This document shows positions 43,599 through 52,146 of a stretch of DNA of 64,000 bases, piece after piece. Made by a program: the position numbers and the translations under genes. Positions within the stretch are counted from its first letter, which is position 1. The number at the start of each line of letters is the position of its first letter. Location of the stretch: positions 310,001-374,000 of the forward strand of contig MPDE01000001.1 of NCBI GenBank assembly GCA_001874335.1, in the 5' to 3' direction. Under the pieces are notes generated by a model. That model saw only the letters and a program-made list of their open reading frames with translations, did not search any database and had not been told where the DNA came from. This DNA comes from Bacteroidetes bacterium MedPE-SWsnd-G2 (GTDB lineage: Bacteria > Bacteroidota > Bacteroidia > Flavobacteriales > Flavobacteriaceae).

Positions 43599-45533
43599 CT
43601 ATTTTTTTAAGAAGGATTTAGTAATTGTGCCTTTACTGGTTTCAAACTTAATAAAATGAATACCAGAAGCTAAGTCAGACATATTTAATTCTGAATTAAA
43701 ATCGGGCTGCGACATCAACTGCCCTAACGTGTTGTAAATCAAAATATTTGACACACTTAAACCTTCAGAAATCTCAACATTAAGTATATGGTTTACGGGA
43801 TTTGGAAAAATTTGAAGCTGAGATTGTATTGTCACGTCGTTTACACCTAATACCACCGAATTATTTTTGGAAATCAAATCGAAAGCTGGATCAAACCAAA
43901 TGTTTTCGACTGTAAAATTAACAGTGTTCGAAAACGTCTCTCCAGAAAAATTATGGTCCAACACCAAATCTAATTGCTCTCCCAAAGTCCCCACAACCTT
44001 AATAGGTACCGGAGCTTCAAAAAACGAAACTGAAGCGTCACTTTGTGTCTGCAAAAGCTGCATATTTAAATTGCTGTCATCTTGATGCCACTCTAAAGTA
44101 TAGGTAGGATAACCTTCATTATAAATCCAATCGTCAAAAAACTCATCTAAATCAACGCCACTTGTACTTTCCATCTCTGCCATAAAATCGGCTGTTTTGG
44201 CATAATCATAGGCATAGTCTGGATGTGCTAAATACGATTGCAGCCCAGCATAAAAATCAACATCTCCCAGTTTCTTTCTCAGCATATGTAATACCATCGC
44301 GCCTTTACTATAGGATAACCTTCCATTAAAAATACGACTCACACTTGTTGTATCCTGATCTGACAAATACACTGCGCCTCCTGGTTGAGAGGTGATGCTG
44401 TTAATCCGGTTTTGTTTCCAAAGGGTAAACTGAATATCACCATCAAAATCTTCAACAACAAGTCCTGATAAATAGGTTGCAAATCCTTCGTTTAACCAAA
44501 TATCCTTCCAACTGCCACAAGTAACTTTATTACCAAACCATTGATGAGCCAATTCATGAGCCACTAAATTTCTATCAAAATTATTCATAAAAGAAACGGT
44601 AGTATGCTCCATACCTCCACCCCATCCAAACTGAGCATGGCCATATTTTTCATCTTCAAAAGGATAGGTTTCAAACAAATCGGTAAACAACTCCATAATA
44701 TCAACTGTTACCGGTGTTTCGGTTTGAGAGGTTGCCAAATCTTCGGGATACACATAGTTTACAATGTCAATAGGGTTACCATTATTAGGTGCAACATCTG
44801 TATAAACCGAATAATTTGTAACAGCAATCGCTATTAAATAGGCTGGTATCGGATAGCGGTGTTTAAAATGAGTTATTTTTTGGTCCACCACATCTGTCTG
44901 ACTTTGTTCCAGTCCGTTAGAAACCGCTATATATTCTTCATTTGTAGGATTGAATTTTGGTGTTTCTAAAAACACATCAATAGAGTCTATTTTATCATTT
45001 AAATCTTGTTTACAAGGCCACCAACCCTTAGCGCCATAAGGCTCAGAAAGGGTCCAAATAATAGGGTCGCCATCATGAGTAGATTGTTCAAAAGAGCCAA
45101 ATCCAGAACTAATAGGATTACCTGAATAACTTATTGTCAGGGAATCTAAAACACCTGTAAGTAGTGTTTCATCCAGTGTCACAACCAATTCGTCATCGGA
45201 GTTTTGCTCAAAACTCAAACTATTTTCACGTTGTTGCACCCCGCTCACTATCATGTTATCAGCAAGGTCAAAGGTGATTTCGGCCATGTTTTCTTTGGCT
45301 TCAAAATAGGTTGTCACATCTCCAGAAATAAATGCGGCGTTGGGATCGACATTAAACTCTAACCTGTGATATTTAATATCGTAATTACCTGTGTTTAGAT
45401 TAATGCGATAATTAACAATATCCTTAGCCGACTTTGCTTCAGCTTCAACGATATCAGATAATTGCATTCGCTGTCCTTGTGTATACATAGACACACCAAA
45501 GACTGTTAAAAGGGTGAATAACAGTGATTTCAT
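43599..45533 (-). CDS. Secreted M1 family aminopeptidase with T9SS sorting domain
   Basis: After a signal peptide (1-20), the 644-residue protein has an N-terminal beta domain (about 45-260) and the gluzincin catalytic domain with HELAH (326-330) and the downstream Glu ligand in WLNEGFA (E349). The substrate-binding motif reads GGGMEH (305-310) rather than GAMEN, a variation I associate with secreted Bacteroidota M1 enzymes. The C-terminal 75 residues (QIFPNPVNHILNVEI ... GIHFIKFE) form a T9SS type A sorting domain. It should be exported and degrade peptides outside the cell. Confidence 0.92.
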   Translation of the reverse strand: MKSLLFTLLTVFGVSMYTQGQRMQLSDIVEAEAKSAKDIVNYRINLNTGNYDIKYHRLEFNVDPNAAFISGDVTTYFEAKENMAEITFDLADNMIVSGVQQRENSLSFEQNSDDELVVTLDETLLTGVLDSLTISYSGNPISSGFGSFEQSTHDGDPIIWTLSEPYGAKGWWPCKQDLNDKIDSIDVFLETPKFNPTNEEYIAVSNGLEQSQTDVVDQKITHFKHRYPIPAYLIAIAVTNYSVYTDVAPNNGNPIDIVNYVYPEDLATSQTETPVTVDIMELFTDLFETYPFEDEKYGHAQFGWGGGMEHTTVSFMNNFDRNLVAHELAHQWFGNKVTCGSWKDIWLNEGFATYLSGLVVEDFDGDIQFTLWKQNRINSITSQPGGAVYLSDQDTTSVSRIFNGRLSYSKGAMVLHMLRKKLGDVDFYAGLQSYLAHPDYAYDYAKTADFMAEMESTSGVDLDEFFDDWIYNEGYPTYTLEWHQDDSNLNMQLLQTQSDASVSFFEAPVPIKVVGTLGEQLDLVLDHNFSGETFSNTVNFTVENIWFDPAFDLISKNNSVVLGVNDVTIQSQLQIFPNPVNHILNVEISEGLSVSNILIYNTLGQLMSQPDFNSELNMSDLASGIHFIKFETSKGTITKSFLKK

Positions 45534-45580
45534 AGTGTTAATTTTGTCCTTAAAATTACTGATTAAAAATAGATAAGTCG

Positions 45581-45588
45581 TATTTTTG
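45581..45588 (+). promoter_or_regulatory. Candidate -7 promoter box for the SCO1 gene
   Basis: TATTTTTG matches the -7 consensus exactly, 37 bp before the ATG at 45626. No exact TTG lies at the -33 position. Confidence 0.45.
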
Positions 45589-45625
45589 CCATCTATAATT
45601 ACAATCTGCCTTAAAGTACCATAAA

Positions 45626-46291
45626 ATGTTACGTTTTTTTAAAAGATATCGGTTTTTTGCTATCGTCTTCTCCCTTATTTCATTGGTCATAATTTCCATT
45701 TTTTACTCGATTTTAAAACCGACAAAAGTGTTGCCCATCTACCAACCTTCTATGGTAAACTTTGAAATGGTAGATAGTACAATTCAACACAAAAAAAAAT
45801 ACCACCACATTGCCGATTTTAGTTTAATTAATCAAAACGGTAAAACCATAACTCAAGAGGACTATAAAGACAAAATTTACGTTGCAGATTTTTTCTTTAC
45901 CACTTGCCAAACCATCTGCCCAATCATGACAGATCATATGGCGCAAATTCAATGGCATATTAAAGAAGACCCTGAAGTAAAATTGCTATCTCACACCGTT
46001 ACACCTGACATTGACACTGTTGCACAATTAAAACGTTACGCACTTAAAAAAGGGGTTTTAGACCATAAATGGAATATGGTTACAGGTGATAAAAAGGAAA
46101 TTTACAAATTAGCGCGTAAAAGTTATTTGGCCGTAAAAGAAGATGGCAACGGTGATGCATATGACATGATTCATACCGAAAACTTTATGCTCATCGATAA
46201 AAAAAGACAAATAAGAGGCTTTTATGATGGCACTTTAAAAGAAGATATTGACAGGCTTTTGGAAGACATTGAAGTCTTAAAAAACGAATAG
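45626..46291 (+). CDS. SCO1/SenC family copper-binding thioredoxin-like protein
   Basis: The 221-residue protein has an N-terminal membrane anchor (about 11-30) and a periplasmic thioredoxin-like domain. It carries the metal-binding CxxxC in TTCQTICPIM (near 92-101) and a conserved His in MIHTENFML near 175-183. SCO proteins deliver copper to or reduce the CuA site of cytochrome oxidase, and some act as redox sensors. It is placed just before the iron transport genes feoA/feoB, with a separate -7 box between, so it probably has its own promoter. Confidence 0.9.
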   Translation: MLRFFKRYRFFAIVFSLISLVIISIFYSILKPTKVLPIYQPSMVNFEMVDSTIQHKKKYHHIADFSLINQNGKTITQEDYKDKIYVADFFFTTCQTICPIMTDHMAQIQWHIKEDPEVKLLSHTVTPDIDTVAQLKRYALKKGVLDHKWNMVTGDKKEIYKLARKSYLAVKEDGNGDAYDMIHTENFMLIDKKRQIRGFYDGTLKEDIDRLLEDIEVLKNE

Positions 46292-46337
46292 CCAAAGGTC
46301 TTTTATCTCAATATTTTTTTACCCTAAAATTTTACCC

Positions 46338-46345
46338 TATTTTTG
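46338..46345 (+). promoter_or_regulatory. Candidate -7 promoter box for feoAB
   Basis: TATTTTTG fits the -7 consensus exactly and lies 26 bp upstream of the TTG start of feoA. A -33 TTG is not evident. Confidence 0.4.
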
Positions 46346-46371
46346 CTTCTTTAAAATCAATCTAAATAAGT

Positions 46372-46605
46372 TTGAAGACAACATTAGCAGAGCTTAAGCG
46401 CGGAGAAAAGGGCATAATTTCGGATGTTTCATCCATTGAAATTCCTTTAAAATTATTGGAGATGGGATGCTTACCAGGTAATGCTGTCGAACTTGTTCAG
46501 GTAGCCCCTTTTCAAGACCCTTTATATCTAAATATTAACGGCACTCATTTAGCAATGCGCAAAGAAACTGCGGCTTTTATATTAATAGACATTATCAATG
46601 AGTAA
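46372..46605 (+). CDS. feoA: Ferrous iron transport protein A
   Basis: The 77-residue protein is a single SH3-like FeoA domain (ELKRGEKGIISDV, LLEMGCLPGNAVELVQVAPF, GTHLAMRKETAAFILI). FeoA is the small cytoplasmic partner that regulates FeoB. No ATG is available in frame after the upstream stop at 46363, so a TTG codon at 46372 is used as start. The stop overlaps the feoB start by 8 bp, making translational coupling likely. The family's usual length is about 75 residues. Confidence 0.9.
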   Translation: MKTTLAELKRGEKGIISDVSSIEIPLKLLEMGCLPGNAVELVQVAPFQDPLYLNINGTHLAMRKETAAFILIDIINE

Positions 46606-48697
46606 GCAAATAAATGTTGCCTTAATCGGAAACCCAAACACCGGTAAAACCTCAGTTTTCAACGCCCTTACTGGATTGAATCAAAAAGTTGGTAATTATC
46701 CAGGGATCACTGTAGAAAAAAAACAAGGCATTTGTAAACTTCCTCGTGGTGTCAAAGCTCATATCATTGACCTTCCAGGCACCTATAGTTTAAACGCATC
46801 GTCATTAGATGAAAATGTTGTAATTGAGTTATTACTCAATAAAAAAGACAAGGATTTTCCAGAAGTAGCTGTTGTCGTTACCGAAGTTGAAAACTTAAAA
46901 AGAAACCTATTACTGTTTACCCAAATTAAGGATTTAGAAATCCCTTCTATTTTGGTAATTAATATGTCTGATCGTCTATCTCATTCTGGGATTTCATTAG
47001 ATATTCCTGCTTTAGAAAAAGCCTTTAATACTAAAATAGCGCTGATAAGCACTCGAAAAAATCAAGGAATTGATGAGCTAAAAACTCTCATTTCTAATTA
47101 TAAAGAGCTTTCAAAAGAACCTTGCTTAGACGCGACTACAATAGATGCGGAGTATTTTAACAATCTAAAAGCTGCCTTCCCAAATCAATTGCTTTATAAA
47201 TTATGGTTAGTGATTACCCAAGATGTGAACTTTGGTAAAACGGACAGAAAAGAAATTGAAGCAGTTACCAAGTTTAAAACCAAAACTAAAACAGACCTTA
47301 AACGGCTGCAACAAAAAGAAACCATTAAGCGCTACCAGTTTATCAATAACGCTCTTAAACAGGGACAAACTATTGATCATGAAAAAGCCAAAGGATTTAG
47401 ATATAAACTGGACCGCGTATTAACTCATAAAGTTTGGGGTTACGCTATTTTTTTCCTTATCCTACTTACCATTTTTCAAGCCATTTATGATTGGGCAAGT
47501 GTACCAATGGATATGATTGATGAGGCCTTTGCGTTTTTATCAGAATGGACAAAATCAAGCTTACCTTCAGGGGCCTTCACCGATTTATTAGCAGAAGGAC
47601 TTATTCCTGGATTGGGAGGAATTGTGATTTTCATTCCGCAAATTGCCTTTTTATTTTTATTCATTTCCATTTTAGAAGAAAGTGGATACATGAGTCGTGT
47701 TGTCTTTTTAATGGACAGAATAATGCGTCGATTTGGCTTAAGCGGAAAAAGTGTAGTGCCACTTATTTCCGGTACAGCATGTGCTATTCCAGCGGTGATG
47801 GCTGCAAGAAACATTGAAAATTGGAAAGAACGTTTAATCACCATTTTAGTAACACCTTTTACCACTTGCTCTGCACGACTACCAGTTTACCTTATCATTA
47901 TTGCATTGGTAATTCCGGATGAGCGCTTCATGGGGCTGAGCTACCAAGCCTTAACCCTAATGTTTTTATACCTTTTAGGATTTGGAACAGCAATATTCTC
48001 GGCATACATTTTAGACCGCATTTTAAAAATTAAAACAAAGTCATTTTTTGTAGTAGAAATGCCAAATTACAAATTGCCGTTATTTAAAAATGTAGCAATT
48101 ACAGTGCTTGAGAAAACAAAATCGTTTGTGTTTGGAGCAGGTAAAATTATTTTAGCCATTTCAATTATACTTTGGTTTTTAGCATCCTATGGCCCTTCAG
48201 ATGAATTTAACAATGCAGAATCCATTGTAACAGAAGCTTCAGAAAATAAAAACCTATCTCAAGACGAATTAGATCAAAAAATTGCTTCTTATAAATTAGA
48301 ACATTCTTTTATTGGCATTGTCGGTCATGCTATAGAACCCGCTATTGAACCATTAGGTTACGACTGGAAAACGGGTATTGCTATTGTCAGTTCGTTTGCG
48401 GCAAGAGAAGTTTTTGTTGGGACATTGGCAACTATTTACAGTGTTGGGAATGACGAAGTAGAGTCTATCAAAGATAGAATGGCAGCAGAAATTAACCCCA
48501 AAACAGGAAACGCTATGTTTAATTTAGCTTCCGGTATTTCTCTGCTTTTATTCTACGCCTTTGCCATGCAATGTATGAGTACGTTGGCCATAGTTAAACG
48601 TGAAACTAACAGTTGGAAATGGCCTACCTACCAACTAGTAATCATGACCATTATAGCCTATACCACGGCATTAATAGCGTTTCAGCTACTCAAATAA
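46598..48697 (+). CDS. feoB: Ferrous iron transporter B
   Basis: The 699-residue protein begins with a G domain: GNPNTGKTS (G1, 10-18), GNYPGITVE (G2, near 35), DLPGTYS (G3, near 57) and NMSD (G4, near 124). A helical GDI-like region follows, then about 8-11 membrane helices with two gate-like repeats (PQIAFLFLFISILEESGYMSR, SGTACAIPA). It drives Fe2+ uptake across the inner membrane. It overlaps feoA by 8 bp and is followed by a tiny Cys-rich gene usual for this locus. A TEASENKNLSQDELDQK loop near 545-565 lies outside the membrane. Confidence 0.96.
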   Translation: MSKQINVALIGNPNTGKTSVFNALTGLNQKVGNYPGITVEKKQGICKLPRGVKAHIIDLPGTYSLNASSLDENVVIELLLNKKDKDFPEVAVVVTEVENLKRNLLLFTQIKDLEIPSILVINMSDRLSHSGISLDIPALEKAFNTKIALISTRKNQGIDELKTLISNYKELSKEPCLDATTIDAEYFNNLKAAFPNQLLYKLWLVITQDVNFGKTDRKEIEAVTKFKTKTKTDLKRLQQKETIKRYQFINNALKQGQTIDHEKAKGFRYKLDRVLTHKVWGYAIFFLILLTIFQAIYDWASVPMDMIDEAFAFLSEWTKSSLPSGAFTDLLAEGLIPGLGGIVIFIPQIAFLFLFISILEESGYMSRVVFLMDRIMRRFGLSGKSVVPLISGTACAIPAVMAARNIENWKERLITILVTPFTTCSARLPVYLIIIALVIPDERFMGLSYQALTLMFLYLLGFGTAIFSAYILDRILKIKTKSFFVVEMPNYKLPLFKNVAITVLEKTKSFVFGAGKIILAISIILWFLASYGPSDEFNNAESIVTEASENKNLSQDELDQKIASYKLEHSFIGIVGHAIEPAIEPLGYDWKTGIAIVSSFAAREVFVGTLATIYSVGNDEVESIKDRMAAEINPKTGNAMFNLASGISLLLFYAFAMQCMSTLAIVKRETNSWKWPTYQLVIMTIIAYTTALIAFQLLK

Positions 48698-48704
48698 TAA
48701 AGCC

Positions 48705-48712
48705 TAACTTTG
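48705..48712 (+). promoter_or_regulatory. Candidate -7 promoter box for the Cys-rich FeoB partner
   Basis: TAACTTTG matches TAnnTTTG exactly, 18 bp upstream of the ATG at 48731. Transcription from here would give a very short leader. No exact -33 TTG is present. Confidence 0.35.
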
Positions 48713-48730
48713 TAAAACAAAAGTTAAGAT

Positions 48731-48874
48731 ATGAATTCGATAATCCAAAACAGTCTTGTAGGCATTGCTATTATAGTAGCGGTACTCGTCTTGCTGAAAA
48801 AATTTGGTGTTATCGGCAAAAAAGCATCTTCAAAATCTTGTGGAGACGACGGCAATTGTTCCAGCTGTAACTAA
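48731..48874 (+). CDS. FeoB-associated Cys-rich membrane protein
   Basis: A 47-codon gene starts 33 bp after feoB. Its product has one membrane helix (LVGIAIIVAVLVLL, about 9-22), a basic linker (KKFGVIGKKASSK) and a C-terminal Cys cluster CGDDGNCSSC (37-46) with three Cys. This matches the small FeoB-associated Cys-rich family (also called virus attachment protein p12 family) that follows feoB in many bacteria and may act as FeoC-like or electron/iron-handling partner. It is short enough to be missed by automatic annotation. Confidence 0.88.
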   Translation: MNSIIQNSLVGIAIIVAVLVLLKKFGVIGKKASSKSCGDDGNCSSCN

Positions 48875-48936
48875 TTGCATTCCTTTTATTAACCTCCTTA
48901 TTAATTTGACAATAAACTCAAACACACTTTCTATGG

Positions 48937-48967
48937 TTTGCAGTTTAGGATATTTTAGTTACATTTG
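48937..48967 (+). promoter_or_regulatory. Promoter of the DtxR-type regulator operon
   Basis: TTTG (48937-48940), of which TTG is the -33 element, and TACATTTG (48960-48967) are separated by 19 bp, an ideal Bacteroidota promoter. Transcription would begin near 48973, inside a perfect inverted repeat. Confidence 0.7.
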
Positions 48968-48969
48968 AA

Positions 48970-48995
48970 AAATTTTTAAGCATACTTAAAAATTT
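48970..48995 (+). promoter_or_regulatory. Probable operator: perfect 11-bp inverted repeat
   Basis: AAATTTTTAAG (48970-48980) and CTTAAAAATTT (48985-48995) are exact complements separated by CATA. The site starts 2 bp after the -7 box and covers the predicted start of transcription, 18 bp before the regulator's start codon. DtxR-type dimers bind such palindromes. It has no T-run and is too near the start to be a terminator. Confidence 0.7.
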
Positions 48996-49013
48996 ATTTA
49001 AAACAACAAAAGA

Positions 49014-49673
49014 ATGTCTGTAGCTATTGAGAATTTTGTCAAAGCCATTTACAAGAATGAATACCTTGACAACAAAGACACCAAACCAGGTTCCATTGCC
49101 AAAAAATTAGGCATTTCAAGTGCAGCAGCCACCGATATGGCTAAAAAACTTGCGGTTAAAAACCTATTGCACTACGAGAAATACCAAAAACTTCAATTGA
49201 CTGAGGAAGGCTATAAAATGGCGCTAAACATTATCAGGAAACATAGACTATGGGAGTCTCTACTTTTCAAGATGTTTGACATGTCATTACATGAAATACA
49301 TCGAGAAGCGGAATTATTAGAGCATGAAACTTCCGATTTCTTAGCAGATAAAATCAGTCAGTATTTAGGCAATCCAAAATTCGATCCGCATGGTGACCCT
49401 ATCCCAAATAGTGATGGAGAAATTACCACTAAAGACGATTCTTTTGCTCTTTCAAAAGCCCAAGAAGGCAAAACATTTGTCATCGCCCGATTAATGAGTG
49501 ACGATAAGGAATTCTTTGATTTTTGCGCTTTAAACAACTTAAAGTTTGGAAACACCATTACAGTAACCAAACAATTTTCGAGTAATAAAATGACTCAAAT
49601 TCAAATAAACACAAATACAATTTTACTTAATCAAGAGTTCACCTCAATTATTTATGTCAATGAAAGCAATTAA
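49014..49673 (+). CDS. DtxR/MntR-family metal-dependent transcriptional regulator
   Basis: The 219-residue protein has an N-terminal winged helix (1-65; KPGSIAKKLGISSAAATDMAKKLAVKNLL). A metal-binding and dimer domain follows (about 66-140) with the ligand-rich RKHRLWESLLF, LHEIHREAELLEHE and DPHGDPIP. A C-terminal SH3-like FeoA-type domain (about 150-219) completes it. It should repress metal uptake genes when Fe2+ or Mn2+ is plentiful. A palindrome over its own promoter suggests autoregulation. The end overlaps the porin gene by 20 bp; the unit continues through the ABC importer, so the whole importer is probably under its control. Confidence 0.9.
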   Translation: MSVAIENFVKAIYKNEYLDNKDTKPGSIAKKLGISSAAATDMAKKLAVKNLLHYEKYQKLQLTEEGYKMALNIIRKHRLWESLLFKMFDMSLHEIHREAELLEHETSDFLADKISQYLGNPKFDPHGDPIPNSDGEITTKDDSFALSKAQEGKTFVIARLMSDDKEFFDFCALNNLKFGNTITVTKQFSSNKMTQIQINTNTILLNQEFTSIIYVNESN

Positions 49674-50475
49674 CACCTATTTACTTTCAAGCCTTGTTAT
49701 CACTGTATTATCAATAACAAGCATTTCAGCTCAATCAACAGACCTTGGACCAATGGTCACTGACAGACCAGATGCTACAGAATCACCAATACTAGTTGAT
49801 AAAGGCTATATTCAAGTTGAAACTGGAGCGTTTTTCGAAACCTTTGAAGATCAAGGCATAACTCAAGACAACTACACTTTTAACACAACTCTTATTAGAA
49901 TTGGACTACTCGACAATTTAGAGCTGCGTTTGGGAGCAGATTTTGTAGAAGGAAAAACAAAAATTAACGGTGTAAAACAGGATGATGTGAGCAGCGGATT
50001 TTCCCCTTTACTTTTTGGTGCTAAAGTTGGAATTGCAAAAGAAAAAGGATGGGCGCCAGAAATTGCATTAATGGGACATGTGTATCTTCCATTTACCGCC
50101 GGTACAGATTACAAACCTCAAACTACAGGCGTAGATTTTAGATTTTCGTTAGGTCACACGCTTAGTGAACGATCTGTGATTGGATACAATCTAGGTGCTG
50201 CCTGGGGTGATGACTCATCTGAGGCTGCTTTTGTATACACTTTAGTTTATGGCTATGCTCTAACGAAGGACTTTGGCCTTTATGCCGAATTATACGGTGA
50301 TGCTCCAGAAAACAGTAAGGCCAATCATTTTTGGGATGCCGGGATGGTATATGTGGTCTCTAACAACTTTCAGTTAGACGCGACTGTAGGAACAAGTATT
50401 ACCAAAGGGCAAGATTTATTATTAAGCTTCGGATTTAGCTTTAGACTACCAACCTCATCAAAACAAAACATCTAA
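49660..50475 (+). CDS. Outer-membrane beta-barrel transporter (porin-like)
   Basis: The 271-residue protein (start taken at the second of two close ATGs, which gives a cleaner signal peptide ending SISAQ) consists of amphipathic beta strands with a terminal aromatic pattern (LLSFGFSFRLP). It opens with MVTDRPDATESP, a sequence seen in the transporter family of outer-membrane channels. Placed between the metal regulator and the metal-binding protein, it is likely the outer-membrane entry route for the same metal. Its frame may also start at 49654. It overlaps the regulator gene and ends 6 bp before the next. Confidence 0.75.
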   Translation: MKAINTYLLSSLVITVLSITSISAQSTDLGPMVTDRPDATESPILVDKGYIQVETGAFFETFEDQGITQDNYTFNTTLIRIGLLDNLELRLGADFVEGKTKINGVKQDDVSSGFSPLLFGAKVGIAKEKGWAPEIALMGHVYLPFTAGTDYKPQTTGVDFRFSLGHTLSERSVIGYNLGAAWGDDSSEAAFVYTLVYGYALTKDFGLYAELYGDAPENSKANHFWDAGMVYVVSNNFQLDATVGTSITKGQDLLLSFGFSFRLPTSSKQNI

Positions 50476-50481
50476 ACTATC

Positions 50482-51393
50482 ATGAAAAAATTAGCAGCAA
50501 TACTCATTATAATAACGGTTTTTGGTTGTAAAAAAGTTAAAAAAACAACTCACGAAAAACTAAATGTAGTTACCACAACTACCATGATTACGGATTTGGT
50601 TTCTAATATTGCCGGAGACCTCGTCAATATTGAAGGATTAATGGGAAGCGGTGTAGATCCCCACTTATTTAAAGCCAGCGCAGGTGATGTTACCAAACTT
50701 TCAGAAGCCGATGTCATTTTTTATAATGGTTTACATTTAGAAGGAAAATTAGTTGAGGTTTTCGAGAAAATGCAATCTCAAAACATTAACACTAAAGCTA
50801 TTGGTGAAATAATAGACACTAACACTCTAATTGGTTCAGAATATTTCCAAAGCAACTACGACCCTCATATTTGGTTTAACATTGACTATTGGATGCAAGC
50901 CACAAATTATGTTGTGGATGAGCTAGCTTTAATGCTTCCTGAGCACAAAGAGCAGCTACGTCAAAACGGTGATGCATATCTTGATCAATTAAAACAATTA
51001 CAAGCATCTATAACTTCAACAATTGAAACCCTTGCTCCAGAAAAGCGTATTTTAGTAACTGCACATGATGCCTTTAATTACTTCGGAAAATCATATGATT
51101 TTGAAGTGGTAGGCCTACAGGGTTTATCGACAGCAACAGAAGCCGGCGTTCAAGATGTACAAAAATTAGCTGCGTTCATTATTGAAAAGCAGATTAAGGC
51201 CATTTTTGTTGAAAGCTCGGTGCCTAAACGTACTATTGAAGCATTAAAGGAGGCTGTAAATGCAAAAGGCCATAACGTAGTAATCGGAGGGACTTTGTAC
51301 TCTGACGCCTTAGGGTCAGCAAACACGCCAGAAGGAACTTACATTGGCATGTTTACTTATAATGTAAAAACCATTGTTGAAGCCTTGCAATAA
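50482..51393 (+). CDS. Metal ABC transporter substrate-binding lipoprotein (ZnuA/MntA type)
   Basis: The 303-residue protein has a lipoprotein signal (ITVFGC) and the cluster A-I metal-binding fold. Probable ligands are His in GVDPHLFKAS (near 60), His in YDPHIWFN (near 131), His in VTAHDAFNYF (near 195) and an acidic residue in FVESSVPKRT or LYSDALG. It should capture Mn2+, Zn2+ or Fe2+ in the periplasm and pass it to the two permeases. There is no long His loop, so manganese or iron is favoured over zinc; this is inference. Confidence 0.9.
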   Translation: MKKLAAILIIITVFGCKKVKKTTHEKLNVVTTTTMITDLVSNIAGDLVNIEGLMGSGVDPHLFKASAGDVTKLSEADVIFYNGLHLEGKLVEVFEKMQSQNINTKAIGEIIDTNTLIGSEYFQSNYDPHIWFNIDYWMQATNYVVDELALMLPEHKEQLRQNGDAYLDQLKQLQASITSTIETLAPEKRILVTAHDAFNYFGKSYDFEVVGLQGLSTATEAGVQDVQKLAAFIIEKQIKAIFVESSVPKRTIEALKEAVNAKGHNVVIGGTLYSDALGSANTPEGTYIGMFTYNVKTIVEALQ

Positions 51394-51411
51394 CATTAAT
51401 ACGAAATCAAA

Positions 51412-52146
51412 ATGAAACCAATAGCTGTAAAAGTAGACGATTTGACTGTAGCGTATAACTACAAACCAGTACTTTGGGATATCGATCTCGAAATTCCTGA
51501 AGGCGTACTTATGGCTATTGTAGGACCTAACGGAGCTGGTAAATCAACACTTATCAAATCTATTTTAGGCATATTAAAACCCATTGCGGGAAGCGTAAGC
51601 ATATATGGCAAATCGTATGAAGATCAACGTTCACTTGTTGCCTATGTTCCACAAAAAGGAAGTGTTGATTGGGATTTCCCTACTACAGCTTTAGACGTGG
51701 TCATGATGGGGACCTATGGCAGTTTAGGTTGGATTAAACGTCCAAAGCAAAAGGAAAAAAAAGCCGCATTAGAAGCTTTAGAAAAAGTTGGAATGTTGTC
51801 TTTTAAAAACAGGCAAATAAGTCAATTATCTGGAGGGCAACAGCAACGTATATTTTTAGCGCGAGCCTTAGTGCAAAACGCTTCAATATATTTTATGGAT
51901 GAACCGTTTCAAGGAGTTGATGCTACTACCGAAATTGCAATAATCAACATTTTAAAAGAATTAAGAAAAGCCAATAAAACGGTAATAGTTGTTCACCATG
52001 ATTTACAAACCGTGCCTGAATACTTTGATTGGGTAACATTTTTAAATGTGAAAAAAATAGCAACAGGTCCCGTAAAAGACATATTTAATGACGATAATTT
52101 GACCAAGACCTATGGTATCAATTATCAAGTCAGTATACAAGAATAA
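51412..52146 (+). CDS. Metal ABC transporter ATP-binding protein
   Basis: The 244-residue protein has Walker [10 protein letters not shown] (near 38-46), Q-loop YVPQKG, the ABC signature LSGGQQQR (near 142-149), Walker B YFMDEPF and the H-loop VVHHD (near 196-200). It closely fits the ATPases of the metal cluster (MntB/ZnuC/SitB). It energises import through the two adjacent permeases. The next gene starts inside its last 35 bp. Confidence 0.95.
   Translation: MKPIAVKVDDLTVAYNYKPVLWDIDLEIPEGVLMAIVGPNGAGKSTLIKSILGILKPIAGSVSIYGKSYEDQRSLVAYVPQKGSVDWDFPTTALDVVMMGTYGSLGWIKRPKQKEKKAALEALEKVGMLSFKNRQISQLSGGQQQRIFLARALVQNASIYFMDEPFQGVDATTEIAIINILKELRKANKTVIVVHHDLQTVPEYFDWVTFLNVKKIATGPVKDIFNDDNLTKTYGINYQVSIQE

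Noticed and set aside
47485-47865. 126-codon minus-strand frame inside feoB
   Set aside because: It is antisense to the conserved membrane domain of feoB, which explains the absence of stops; it has no promoter or family features.
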